DNA of 8,704 nt from Verrucomicrobiota bacterium (GCA_018610125.1 JAHEOI010000044.1:1-8704); one strand, 5' to 3'. Positions 1 to 7,177 are shown, counted from the stretch's first letter. Numbers and translations: made by a program. Notes: generated by a model not told the origin, from the letters alone.

Positions 1-152
1 CCCAAAAGCAATACGGGGCGCTCAACCGGCGCCACCCGAGAAAGCCGTTCCTGAAATGTCAAGAAGGCTTCGGAGCGCCCCATTGCTTCCGGAATCGAGA
101 CCGCATTCGCCTCCGCTTCGGGCCGGCTCCCTCGTTGCTTACGTCCGCTCAT
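1..152 (-). CDS. pspF: PspF, sigma-54 activator of the psp operon (N-terminal part, cut by window edge)
   Basis: Read on the minus strand from ATG at 152-150, the frame stays open to the window edge and gives 50 residues. Residues 24-50 (MGRSEAFLTFQERLSRV, then APVERPVLLLG) match the start of the AAA+ domain of PspF, where E. coli has GEANSFLEVLEQVSHLAPLD followed by KPVLIIG; the Walker A loop would follow just beyond the edge. An in-frame TAG lies three codons upstream (161-159), so ATG 152 is the first possible start. The 23 residues before the match are longer than in E. coli, so ATG at codon 24 is an alternative. No strong ribosome site is visible. PspF is a bacterial enhancer-binding protein that lacks a receiver domain and drives sigma-54 transcription of pspABC. 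Divergent placement beside pspA is the classic arrangement and supports the call. The Walker motifs, the GAFTGA loop and the DNA-binding end lie outside the window. Confidence 0.85.
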   Translation of the reverse strand, partial: MSGRKQRGSRPEAEANAVSIPEAMGRSEAFLTFQERLSRVAPVERPVLLL

Positions 153-174
153 GGTCTTCTACGCTAATCTATGG

Positions 175-230
175 TCAAAATCACCGCAAGTTGGCTAAAA
201 ATGCCATGCCGATTCGTAGCGTGATTTTTC
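175..230. promoter_or_regulatory. Candidate PspF upstream activating sequences (inverted repeat)
   Basis: AAAATCAC at 177-184 is the exact reverse complement of GTGATTTT at 221-228. A second outer pair, TACGCTA at 160-166 and TAGCGT at 217-222, lies close by. With a predicted start of transcription near 299, the pair sits about 70-125 bases upstream, the range where PspF binds its enhancers in E. coli. Assignment to PspF is inferred from position and symmetry; no consensus was matched. The same segment must also hold the pspF promoter, which I could not place. Confidence 0.35.
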
Positions 231-272
231 AAGTTCCTGAATGGCAATGACTTAAGCATCAAGAACGGTGGT

Positions 273-288
273 TGGCACCGGATGTGCT
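273..288 (+). promoter_or_regulatory. Sigma-54 (-24/-12) promoter of pspABC
   Basis: TGGCAC (273-278), five bases, then GTGCT (284-288) matches the sigma-54 consensus TGGCAC-N5-TTGCW at all but one position. The invariant GG (274-275) and GC (286-287) have exactly the required spacing. Transcription should start about 12 bases after the GC, near 299, leaving a leader of about 67 bases before pspA. The adjacent divergent PspF, the activator that sigma-54 needs here, makes a chance match unlikely. Confidence 0.88.
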
Positions 289-365
289 CCATCAGCCTTA
301 GGGTAGACAATCAGTCGAGCGTAAGCGGTAGTAAAGAAGCAACAAGCAAGGAAAGGAGAAGCGTT

Positions 366-1070
366 ATGGGAATCTTTTCAAGAGTGCGCGACATATTCAA
401 TGCGAACATCAACTCGATGTTGGACAAGGCGGAGGATCCCGAGAAGCTGGTCAAGCTAATGATCCAAGAGATGGAGGACACCCTCGTTGAAATAAAGGCC
501 TCATGCGCCGGGGTGATGGCGGAGCGAAAGAAGGTTCAACGGTCGCTCGACGAGGCGCGTTCTCAGGCCGAGCATTGGGCCGGTAAGGCGCAGTTGGCAG
601 TGAATCGAGGACGCGAGGACCTGGCCCGTGAGGCACTGATGGAGAAGCGGCGTCTGACGGAGCGAAGTGAAAGCTTGGAGAAGGAGATAGGGGAATGCGA
701 TGACTTGATCGAGCGCTATCAATCGGATATCAGCCAAGTGGAGGAGAAGCTTCAGGCCGCTCGCGAGAAGCAGCGGATGTTGGTGCAGCGACACATCCAC
801 GCTCAAAAGAAGACCAAGGCGCAGAAGGAGATCCGACGTTTCGATTCTTCTGAGGCGATGCAGCGTTTTGACAAGTTTGAGAATCGCATCGAGCGCATGG
901 AGGCGGAGGCCGATCTCGTCAACTTTGGGAAGAAGAGCTCAGGCCGTTCTTTGGATGAGGAATTCGAGCATCTTGAAGGGGACGAAGAGATCGAGAAAGA
1001 GCTTGCGGCCCTCAAGGAAAAGTCGGGCACTTCCGGAAAAAGCTCGAAGGGCTCCGGGGAAGCGAACTGA
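366..1070 (+). CDS. pspA: PspA, phage shock protein A (membrane-maintenance and PspF-inhibiting protein)
   Basis: 234-residue PspA/IM30 (ESCRT-III-like) protein, close to E. coli PspA (222 residues). The N-terminus MGIFSRVRDIFNANINSML is the amphipathic membrane-binding helix, followed by AEDPEKLVKLMIQEMEDTL, nearly identical to E. coli. Residues 40-190 are long charged coiled coil with EDLAREAL and FENRIERMEAEAD, and the end carries FGK plus SLDEEFEHL as in the enterobacterial protein, then a Gly/Ser/Lys-rich tail. The start at 366 is chosen because AGGAG (354-358) lies seven bases upstream and translation from it begins exactly at the family's MGIFSR. An in-frame ATG at 282 overlaps the promoter and would precede the predicted transcript start. 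In known systems PspA binds and inhibits PspF, and under membrane stress forms scaffolds that protect the inner membrane. It is the first gene of pspABC. Confidence 0.97.
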   Translation: MGIFSRVRDIFNANINSMLDKAEDPEKLVKLMIQEMEDTLVEIKASCAGVMAERKKVQRSLDEARSQAEHWAGKAQLAVNRGREDLAREALMEKRRLTERSESLEKEIGECDDLIERYQSDISQVEEKLQAAREKQRMLVQRHIHAQKKTKAQKEIRRFDSSEAMQRFDKFENRIERMEAEADLVNFGKKSSGRSLDEEFEHLEGDEEIEKELAALKEKSGTSGKSSKGSGEAN

Positions 1071-1140
1071 GTGCTGGAGGCGTCCAGGTGTCGACGAGCG
1101 CGCCGGCTAGAGAACAACAAGGAAAAACGGAAGAGAGTCT

Positions 1141-1437
1141 ATGGTCGCTTTCTTTGGCAACATAAACCCCGATGTTTTCCCGTTCCTCCTGATACTGTGC
1201 GGGCTGGCGATCCCGCTTGCCGCGATCATCGGGGGAACCGTGCTACTCGGTTTGAGGATCCTCAAGGGGCAAGGCTCGAAAAAACAGGATAACCTGCAAA
1301 TGGATGAGGTCAGAATGATCCAGGAGATCCATCGGGGACTTTCCCGGTTGGAGGATCGGGTCGAAGCGCTGGAAACCATCCTTTTGGAAAAGGAAAAAGA
1401 GAAGGAGGGAACAAAGAGTTATGATCGACAAAATTAA
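1141..1437 (+). CDS. pspB: PspB, phage shock protein B (inner-membrane regulator)
   Basis: 98-residue protein with one N-terminal membrane helix (about residues 13-40, FPFLLILCGLAIPLAAIIGG onward) and a C-terminal heptad region, RLEDRVEALETILLEKE. The latter matches the E. coli PspB segment RMRERIQALESIL. It is longer than E. coli PspB (74 residues) because of an extended helix-linker and a charged tail. A GGAAGAG site at 1129-1135 precedes ATG 1141. It lies 70 bases after pspA, and its last 17 bases overlap the start of pspC in another frame. In known systems PspB works with PspC as a membrane sensor that relieves PspA inhibition of PspF. Similarity is modest because PspB is short, but topology, motif and position agree. 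Confidence 0.88.
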   Translation: MVAFFGNINPDVFPFLLILCGLAIPLAAIIGGTVLLGLRILKGQGSKKQDNLQMDEVRMIQEIHRGLSRLEDRVEALETILLEKEKEKEGTKSYDRQN

Positions 1438-1813
1438 TCTATCCGGTACGACCGGGATCTATCGATCTCGGCGAGGGCTGATACTCGGTGTGTGCCAGGG
1501 GATGGCAGACGCAAGGGATTTGTCTGTCTGGTGCGTCCGGGCGATCGCGATCGTGATATTGTTTTTCTCCGGGATCTGGCCGGCATTGATTGTGTATTTG
1601 CTTGCGGCGGTCCTGCTGCAGCCAGAGCCGGTGCTGCCGCTTAATGATCGAAGCGATCGGGAATTTTACAACTCCTATGCCTCATCGCGGACGCTTGCGA
1701 TACACCGATTGAAACGGACCTATGACAATCTTGAGCGACGGATTCGGCGTATGGAGGGTATTGTCACGGCGCGGGAGCACGATTGGGAGAGGCGTTTGCG
1801 GGAGGAGCCTTAG
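1421..1813 (+). CDS. pspC: PspC, phage shock protein C (membrane stress sensor)
   Basis: 130 residues (E. coli PspC is 119). Residues about 12-45 form the PspC signature: YRSRRGLILGVCQGMADARD and then LSVWCVRAI, against RGVCAGIANYFDVPVKLVRI in E. coli. A hydrophobic segment follows at about 40-68 (IAIVILFFSGIWPALIVYLL), then a soluble helix, LKRTYDNLERRIRRMEGIVT, like the C-terminal E. coli segment that ends in MERYVTS. AGGAGG at 1403-1408, inside pspB, lies 12 bases before ATG 1421, a somewhat long spacing. The 17-base overlap with pspB suggests translational coupling and matched amounts of the two partners. Known role: together with PspB it binds PspA when the inner membrane is damaged, releasing PspF. 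No pspD-like gene follows. Confidence 0.93.
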   Translation: MIDKINLSGTTGIYRSRRGLILGVCQGMADARDLSVWCVRAIAIVILFFSGIWPALIVYLLAAVLLQPEPVLPLNDRSDREFYNSYASSRTLAIHRLKRTYDNLERRIRRMEGIVTAREHDWERRLREEP

Positions 1814-1830
1814 ACGGGTATCAGGGAAAG

Positions 1831-1870
1831 AGGGCGGTTACTCTGTAGGTCGTCCCTGAAATCCTTTTTT
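1831..1870 (+). terminator. Weak candidate terminator after pspC
   Basis: AGGGCG (1831-1836) can pair with CGTCCCT (1851-1857), with one bulged base, and six T residues follow at 1865-1870. The stem is short, the loop is 14 bases, and seven bases separate stem and T-run, so this is a poor intrinsic terminator. It is the only T-tract hairpin near the end of the psp operon. Confidence 0.3.
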
Positions 1871-1919
1871 GTGGGCCGAGATCCAAGAGAGAAGTGGGGC
1901 GTGGGGGATTCGACCATTA

Positions 1920-2011
1920 GGATGAGGGGTGCTTTCCGTTGGCTTACGCGGGCCCCTCACCTCGATCCTCTCCCCTTAGGAAGTGGAGAAGGCTGGGCTT
2001 CGCCCGGGAAA
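1920..2011. repeat. GC-rich hairpin-forming segment in the convergent gap
   Basis: TGAGGGG (1923-1929) pairs exactly with CCCCTCA (1953-1959). Next come TCTCC (1969-1973) with GGAGA (1985-1989), and GGGC-TTC-GCCC at 1995-2005. The pattern of CCCCTCACC, then CCTCTCCCC, then GGAGA resembles the dispersed intergenic palindromic elements of many environmental genomes, in degenerate form. No open frame here looks real. It could act as a two-way transcription block between the convergent genes, but there is no T-run after the stems in either direction. Confidence 0.25.
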
Positions 2012-2043
2012 AAAGTGTCATATTGACGATTACGGCCAAGCGT

Positions 2044-4872
2044 CTAATTCGCGTCGGTCATCAGGTCGGTATCACGCGCGTATCTGGGGTCGAGCTCCGG
2101 GGCTCCGGGCCTTTGTAAGGGGTAGATCGTGATTGCTTGAGCGGCGTGATCGGCGGCCGCATCCTTTCGACGGTGGATGGCGATCGCCCGATCCCGGGCG
2201 TTGTCGTCCGGTTTGTAGCGGGCATGAAGCTTACGATGATGCGCTGCTTTCTTCGATCGGCCCATGCGATCATAAACCAGGCTTAGATTGTAGTGGGCCG
2301 TGACGTTCTCGGAGTCGATGTCGAGGGTCTTTTGGAATTGCTTGACGGCCAAACGGAGAAAACGCTCGCGGGCTTCTTGCTTACGTGCCATCTTGGCGCG
2401 CTCGAAGTAGGTTTGGCCGAGCTCGTTGATAACGACGTAATCTTTGCTGAAGTCGAAGCCGCGCCGTTTCAGTTCGGGATAGCGGTCTTCGAGGATGCTC
2501 CGGAATTCGCGGATTGCCTTATCGAGGTAGCCATTCTGTTTGTTGACCAGACCGGTTAACCAGGCCACTGTCCATCGCGGTGCCGGCGGATCGAAATTGG
2601 CGGCGCGATCCAGTGCTTTCACAGCGTCTTCGAGTCGGCCCTCTTTGAAGTAGACACGCGCCAGATTCAAAGGGCCGTCGGGTTGACCCAGCTTTTCGAC
2701 TTGCTTGAAGGCGTGAGCGGCTTGCCGCAATTGGCCTTTATTGCTCCCTTGACTTCCCTGAAGCAGGAGGCCGATGCCGTAGTCATTCCAACGCTGCCAA
2801 TCGGGGATTGGGGAGTCCGGGTTTTCCGGGGCCTTCTTGAGGCCCGCTACCGGAAAAGTGACTTCATCGGTGGCAATGGTGGTGATGGGTAAATTGTTCG
2901 TGTAGTCCTCGCCATAGACATGCTGCATGTACGTGGTGTCGAACTTCCGGTACTGGAGCTTGATCTCGACGGTGATCGGCTCGGACAGTCCCTCGGGAAC
3001 CGTAAACCCGTATTGCACGAGCTGGCCGGTGCCGGGAGGCAATTGGTGATTGTAAAGCGGCACAAAAATGTCTTGGACATTGCGCCGATCGATGCGGTTG
3101 CCGTGACGATCGAGCATGTAGATATTGATAAAATGGGCCCATTCATCGACGCGATTGTACTTCCCGAGGCCGCCGCTTCGCCCGATGACTTTGTCACCGC
3201 TTTTGACCGTGATGTCGAGCCACGGCTGGTTCGAGTCCGCCGTCCCCTGAGTGAAAAGGTGCCCGGTTTTGAGATTGCGAATGACCACATCGAGCAAGTA
3301 GCGCTGATTCGGGCGGAGCGTTGGCACTTCCGGACGAATCGGAGCTGTCAAAGGACTGCTGATTTTCCCGCCTTGGTGCAGACCGAAGAGGTCGACACGG
3401 AGGGCTCCCTTGAGGAAGTTTTGGTGTTTTTTGACGGTTTCTTCGTTGCCCTCAAGATGGGCGATACCGGTATTGGCAGCTGGAAAGAGGTGGCTATGCA
3501 CGTTTAGCTGGTCGGCGTTTTTGAAGAAGTCGGCGCCGAAATCGTCGGAAGGCTTCAGCGGCATGTGGCAAGAGGCGCAACGATCCGCCGCTTTTTGAGG
3601 GTAGTAAAAGCTTCGGGCGCCATGGCCTGAAACGCCGCTCAACAAGAAGCTGTCATAATGATTTTGACCGCGCAGGAACTCCTTGTAGTGATTCAGCTCA
3701 AACGGGATGTGGACCTTGTGGCAGGTGGAGCAAAATTCAGAGGTTTTATGCAGCGGCTTTAGGAACATCTTCTTGTGGAAGTCCGGCTTGGCTTTCACCA
3801 ACTGTTTGTTGACGAATTTCAGGAACTGGTTCGTGCTGAAGGCGAATGGGTAATGAATCGGCTCTTGAATTGTGTAATCGGCATTGCCTTTGGTGCTGTT
3901 GATGTGGGTAATGGAATGACAGACCGTGCAACTGATACCGGCATGCGCTGTCGGATGGTTCTGCATGTCGTAATCGGGCTTGTCGAATGCGCCGCTGAAG
4001 AACGGGACCGGGTCGTGGCAGCCGGCGCACCACCTGGCTGCCTTGACGTTGCCATCACGCTTTAAAGCGACCTCCCGCGTCTCGGTAACACTGAATAGGT
4101 AAGGCTTATTATTGAACGAGCTTAGGTGATGGACACTCTTTTTCCATTGACGATGGATGTCTTCGTGGCAATCGAGGCAATATTGGTCCATCATCAGCTT
4201 GTCGGCCGGGATAAAGTTCCCCGAGGCGGTTCGAGCCAATGAAGGCTCGAAATATTTCTCCCCCTCTTCGGGGCCGGCGACATTCCATTTGCGGGGATCT
4301 TGAGCATGGAGATAGACCATGGCGACGACAATCACCGCGACCGCGCCCAGCCATTGGAGTCCGATTCCCCATTTGATTTTGGGACCGGCCAGCCGATGGA
4401 GGATGTAGAGCCAGACCGCGATAAACGGCGTGATCAAGTGGGCCCAGTAAGCCGCCGACCGAATCCCCGGATGCTTGATCTCGAAGAAGCCGAGTCGCAT
4501 CAAGGCGACACCGCTGATCAACAGAAGCAAGCTTACCCCCAGGAGGCTGAAGCCGACACGGACAGCGCGGCGATTCGGGCGCTTGACCGCACGCTTCATG
4601 TGGAGAACGGCGAAAGCCAGGAACGGCAGGATAAACAGCAACCCAACGACCAAATGGCCCAGGAACATGTATTGGTAAAAGTAGTTCTGATAGACTTTGC
4701 CGGTAAGCCATTCCAAGAAGGTAATGCTGCCCAAGTAAGCGGAGTTGGCTCCCAGGATGGCAAGCAATCCGAAAACGACGAAGAGGAGGACCTTAAGGCG
4801 TGGTCCGACGGCAGGGACATAAGGCTTTCTTTGCGGCTGACCCGATGTGCTGGCTTGGGATTCGCTGCTCAT
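2044..4872 (-). CDS. Membrane-anchored pentahaem cytochrome c with TPR domain
   Basis: 942 residues, no symbol recognised. Five predicted membrane helices (about 27-47, 66-90, 106-126, 141-160, 170-189) have basic loops at 91-105 and 159-168, giving a cytoplasmic N-terminus and a periplasmic remainder. Five CxxCH motifs bind haem c: C232, C282, C315, C381 and C432 (CLDCH, CAGCH, CTVCH, CSTCH, CASCH), in a region resembling cytochrome c554-type multihaem domains, with other His residues (H240, H248, H249, H306) available as distal ligands. Residues about 505-675 look beta-rich and are unassigned; 690-890 is a helical TPR region (for example LNLARVYFKEGRLEDAVKAL and AHYNLSLVYDRMGRSKKAA). The tail is charged and low-complexity. 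Helix histidines H73, H91, H145 and H159 may hold b haems. Likely role, inferred: quinone-linked electron transfer to the periplasm; the substrate is unknown. The ATG at 4872 has no clear ribosome site. It stands alone on this strand. Confidence 0.9.
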   Translation of the reverse strand: MSSESQASTSGQPQRKPYVPAVGPRLKVLLFVVFGLLAILGANSAYLGSITFLEWLTGKVYQNYFYQYMFLGHLVVGLLFILPFLAFAVLHMKRAVKRPNRRAVRVGFSLLGVSLLLLISGVALMRLGFFEIKHPGIRSAAYWAHLITPFIAVWLYILHRLAGPKIKWGIGLQWLGAVAVIVVAMVYLHAQDPRKWNVAGPEEGEKYFEPSLARTASGNFIPADKLMMDQYCLDCHEDIHRQWKKSVHHLSSFNNKPYLFSVTETREVALKRDGNVKAARWCAGCHDPVPFFSGAFDKPDYDMQNHPTAHAGISCTVCHSITHINSTKGNADYTIQEPIHYPFAFSTNQFLKFVNKQLVKAKPDFHKKMFLKPLHKTSEFCSTCHKVHIPFELNHYKEFLRGQNHYDSFLLSGVSGHGARSFYYPQKAADRCASCHMPLKPSDDFGADFFKNADQLNVHSHLFPAANTGIAHLEGNEETVKKHQNFLKGALRVDLFGLHQGGKISSPLTAPIRPEVPTLRPNQRYLLDVVIRNLKTGHLFTQGTADSNQPWLDITVKSGDKVIGRSGGLGKYNRVDEWAHFINIYMLDRHGNRIDRRNVQDIFVPLYNHQLPPGTGQLVQYGFTVPEGLSEPITVEIKLQYRKFDTTYMQHVYGEDYTNNLPITTIATDEVTFPVAGLKKAPENPDSPIPDWQRWNDYGIGLLLQGSQGSNKGQLRQAAHAFKQVEKLGQPDGPLNLARVYFKEGRLEDAVKALDRAANFDPPAPRWTVAWLTGLVNKQNGYLDKAIREFRSILEDRYPELKRRGFDFSKDYVVINELGQTYFERAKMARKQEARERFLRLAVKQFQKTLDIDSENVTAHYNLSLVYDRMGRSKKAAHHRKLHARYKPDDNARDRAIAIHRRKDAAADHAAQAITIYPLQRPGAPELDPRYARDTDLMTDAN

Positions 4873-5050
4873 AGGTTGATTATTGTGCGCCTAGTTAGGT
4901 CAAGATGCGATATTCGTCAATGACAAAATGGCAGCATTTAAAGCTTGAATCAAAACGAAGCGCTGCCGCAAGCTTAGGAGCTGCAGATTCCGATGAGAGC
5001 GCGAAGTCCGACACCGAGCATAAAGTCACATGAGCCCTAGGAGGGACGGT
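4873..5050. promoter_or_regulatory. Divergent intergenic region with inverted repeats
   Basis: This gap must carry the promoters of both the minus-strand cytochrome and the plus-strand hydrolase. GGCAGC (4930-4935) pairs with GCTGCC (4962-4967), and AAGCTTG (4941-4947) pairs with CAAGCTT (4969-4975), giving two interleaved inverted repeats near the middle. I could not place convincing -35/-10 boxes. A shared operator is possible but unproven. Confidence 0.3.
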
Positions 5051-7156
5051 ATGAGGGATGATATGATTTTCAATCGAGTTTTCGTTATTGCCGTGACCGT
5101 TTTCCTGATGGGGATGACCCTCCGTGCGGAGGAGGCGGACAGCCCGAATCCCGGCGATCGCATGCTGGGAGACTATTTCGAAGCGCAGACGACCCGGTTG
5201 GCGCAGCAATCGTTGGCGGGAATCGAGGATTTGGAGGATTGGAAGAGCCGGAAAGAGCGGAAACGGAGGCGGCTGCTGACGATGCTGGGGCTTTCCCCGA
5301 TGCCGGAAAAGACCCCTTTGAAGCCGACCATTACGGGCCGGATCGACAAAGAAGGGTATTCGGTTCTCAAGCTGCACTTCCAATCCATGCCGCGGGTCTA
5401 TGTGACTGCGAATCTTTACTTGCCTGCCGAGACCGACGGGCCGGTGCCGGGTGTGCTTTATGTTTGCGGCCACGCGCTTCGGGTCAAGAACGGGGTCAGC
5501 TTTGGCAACAAGACCGCCTATCATCATCACGGAGTCTGGTTTGCGCGGCACGGCTATGTCTGCCTGATTATCGACACGATCCAACGGGGCGAGATTCAGG
5601 GCATCCATCATGGGACTTACAGTCACGGCATGTGGTGGTGGAATTCCCGCGGCTACACCCCCGCCGGGATCGAGACATGGAATTCCATTCGCGCATTGGA
5701 TTACCTCGAGAATCGCCCGGAAGTCGACCCGGAGCGATTGGGCGTTACCGGACGCTCGGGGGGTGGGGTCTACTCCTGGTGGCTGGCTGCCGTCGATGAT
5801 CGCATCAAGGTGGCTGCCCCGGTAGCCGGGATGACCGATCTCAAGAATCATGTGCTGGACGGTACGGTCGAAGGGCATTGCGATTGCATGTTTCATGTCA
5901 ATACTTACCGCTGGGGGTTCCCTGAGATTGCCGCCCTCGTGGCGCCCAGGCCGTTGTTGATCTGTAATTCCGATCAAGATTCGATCTTCCCACTCGATGG
6001 TGTCATGCGACTCCACAATAAGGTGCGAGGGATCTATCGGATGTATGAAAAGCGAGGCAATCTCGGTCTGGTGATCACGCCGGGGCCGCACCGTGACACG
6101 CAGGATTTGAGGATACCGGTCTTTCGATGGTTTAATCGGCATCTTAAAGACGAGACCGGGCTAATCGAGACGCCGGCCGAAAAGGTTTTCAAGCCGGAGC
6201 AGTTGAAGGTCTTTAAAACGATACCCGAGAATGAGCGAAACACAACGATCCAGGAGAGCTTCGTTCCCGAAGCCGGACCGTTTGAAGTGCCCGAGGATCA
6301 AGCGGCATGGGCGCGCCAAGTCGATCGGTGGATGAAGGCGTTAGAGGAACGATCATTCCGAGGGTGGCCGAAGGAGTCGGCGCCGTTGGAGATGGAGCTT
6401 GTGAATTCGGTCAACCAAGCGGAGTGGTCCTTTTCCACTTATGAGCTGACAAGTCAAGCGCCGTTCCGTATTCGGCTCTACCTGCTTGAACGGCGAGATC
6501 CGGGAGAAAATAAAAGCCGAGTGACATTTGAGGTCGCGGATGATAGACGTTGGTCTGGCTGGGCGCATGTGCTGAGCCAACAGTTCGGTGAAATGAAGGA
6601 ATTGCCTGAGCTCAAGCGTGCTTCGGAAGCCGATGAGGATCAGGCGAGGGCGTTCTCAGACTGGATGCGTGAGTACGAGGCAGCTCGAGCTGTAGCGCTG
6701 CTGACCCCTCGCGGTCTCGGGTATGCCGGGTGGAAGGCCAATCCGCGGGAACAGACCCATATCCGTCGCCGTTTTATGTTGCTCGGTCAGACATTGGACG
6801 GGATGCAAGTCTGGGACATCCGTCGCGGGCTGCAGGCGCTACGTCGGATCGGCGACTTTGGATCGGAGTCCTTGACGTTGAAAGGAAGGGGGACCATGGG
6901 GGTGAATCTGCTTTATGCCGCCTTGTTTGAAGAAGGCCCTTTTGCTCGCTTATCGCTTAGGGCTATTCCGGGCTCGCATCATGACGGGCCTCAGTATCTC
7001 AATGTTTTAAGGCACTTGGACATACCGCAAGCCATGGCAATGGCTGCCGAGCGGATAGAAATCGATTTGCATGATACCGACAAGGAGCCTTGGCGATATT
7101 GTGAGGAAACGGCATCGAATTTGGGGTGGGATGACGACCAATTCGAAGTCCATTAA
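5051..7156 (+). CDS. Exported alpha/beta hydrolase, acetyl xylan esterase-like, two-domain
   Basis: 701 residues from ATG 5051, chosen because AGGAGG (5039-5044) lies six bases upstream; an in-frame ATG at 5030 precedes that site. Residues 1-26 are a signal peptide (VFVIAVTVFLMGMTLRA, then EE), so the protein is exported. The first half is an alpha/beta hydrolase: YVTANLYLPAE entry strands, HGYVCLIIDTIQRGE, nucleophile elbow GRSGGG with Ser236, probable acid Asp310 in NSDQDSIFP, and His347 in TPGPHRD. This layout fits the acetyl xylan esterase/AXE1-like and prolyl-oligopeptidase-like families, common in PVC genomes. Likely action: cleaving ester groups from polysaccharide or another carboxylic ester; the exact substrate cannot be read. 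The second half (about 400-701) has hydrolase-like features (AVALLTPRGLGYAGW, DIRRGLQALRRIG) but GRGTMG at 612-617 where a Ser elbow would be expected, so it is probably non-catalytic. The next gene starts 21 bases after the stop. Confidence 0.85.
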   Translation: MRDDMIFNRVFVIAVTVFLMGMTLRAEEADSPNPGDRMLGDYFEAQTTRLAQQSLAGIEDLEDWKSRKERKRRRLLTMLGLSPMPEKTPLKPTITGRIDKEGYSVLKLHFQSMPRVYVTANLYLPAETDGPVPGVLYVCGHALRVKNGVSFGNKTAYHHHGVWFARHGYVCLIIDTIQRGEIQGIHHGTYSHGMWWWNSRGYTPAGIETWNSIRALDYLENRPEVDPERLGVTGRSGGGVYSWWLAAVDDRIKVAAPVAGMTDLKNHVLDGTVEGHCDCMFHVNTYRWGFPEIAALVAPRPLLICNSDQDSIFPLDGVMRLHNKVRGIYRMYEKRGNLGLVITPGPHRDTQDLRIPVFRWFNRHLKDETGLIETPAEKVFKPEQLKVFKTIPENERNTTIQESFVPEAGPFEVPEDQAAWARQVDRWMKALEERSFRGWPKESAPLEMELVNSVNQAEWSFSTYELTSQAPFRIRLYLLERRDPGENKSRVTFEVADDRRWSGWAHVLSQQFGEMKELPELKRASEADEDQARAFSDWMREYEAARAVALLTPRGLGYAGWKANPREQTHIRRRFMLLGQTLDGMQVWDIRRGLQALRRIGDFGSESLTLKGRGTMGVNLLYAALFEEGPFARLSLRAIPGSHHDGPQYLNVLRHLDIPQAMAMAAERIEIDLHDTDKEPWRYCEETASNLGWDDDQFEVH

Positions 7157-7177
7157 AATTCCGTTCGACCACATTTT

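Noticed and set aside
56..250. Small plus-strand open frame of 64 residues
   Set aside because: It runs opposite pspF and into the regulatory gap, has no ribosome site and has low-complexity Arg/Ser/Pro composition.
242..257. Second sigma-54-like box, TGGCAATGACTTAAGC
   Set aside because: The distance from GG to GC is one base too long and the -12 part is poor; the site at 273-288 is far better.
282..365. Upstream in-frame extension of pspA from ATG 282
   Set aside because: ATG 282 lies within the sigma-54 promoter and before the predicted transcript start; the protein family begins at MGIFSR, which has its own ribosome site.
1995..2013. GGGCTTCGCCC hairpin as an intrinsic terminator
   Set aside because: The stem is only four pairs and is followed by A residues on the plus strand; on the minus strand the T-run precedes the stem instead of following it.
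2920..3507. 195-residue plus-strand open frame
   Set aside because: It is antisense to the multihaem cytochrome, whose CxxCH motifs and TPRs prove the minus strand is coding.
4895..6142. Long 415-residue open frame on the minus strand
   Set aside because: It lies opposite the hydrolase coding sequence, is rich in Pro, Arg, His and Ile without any recognisable motif, and the plus-strand product has a signal peptide and catalytic motifs. It is an antisense shadow.
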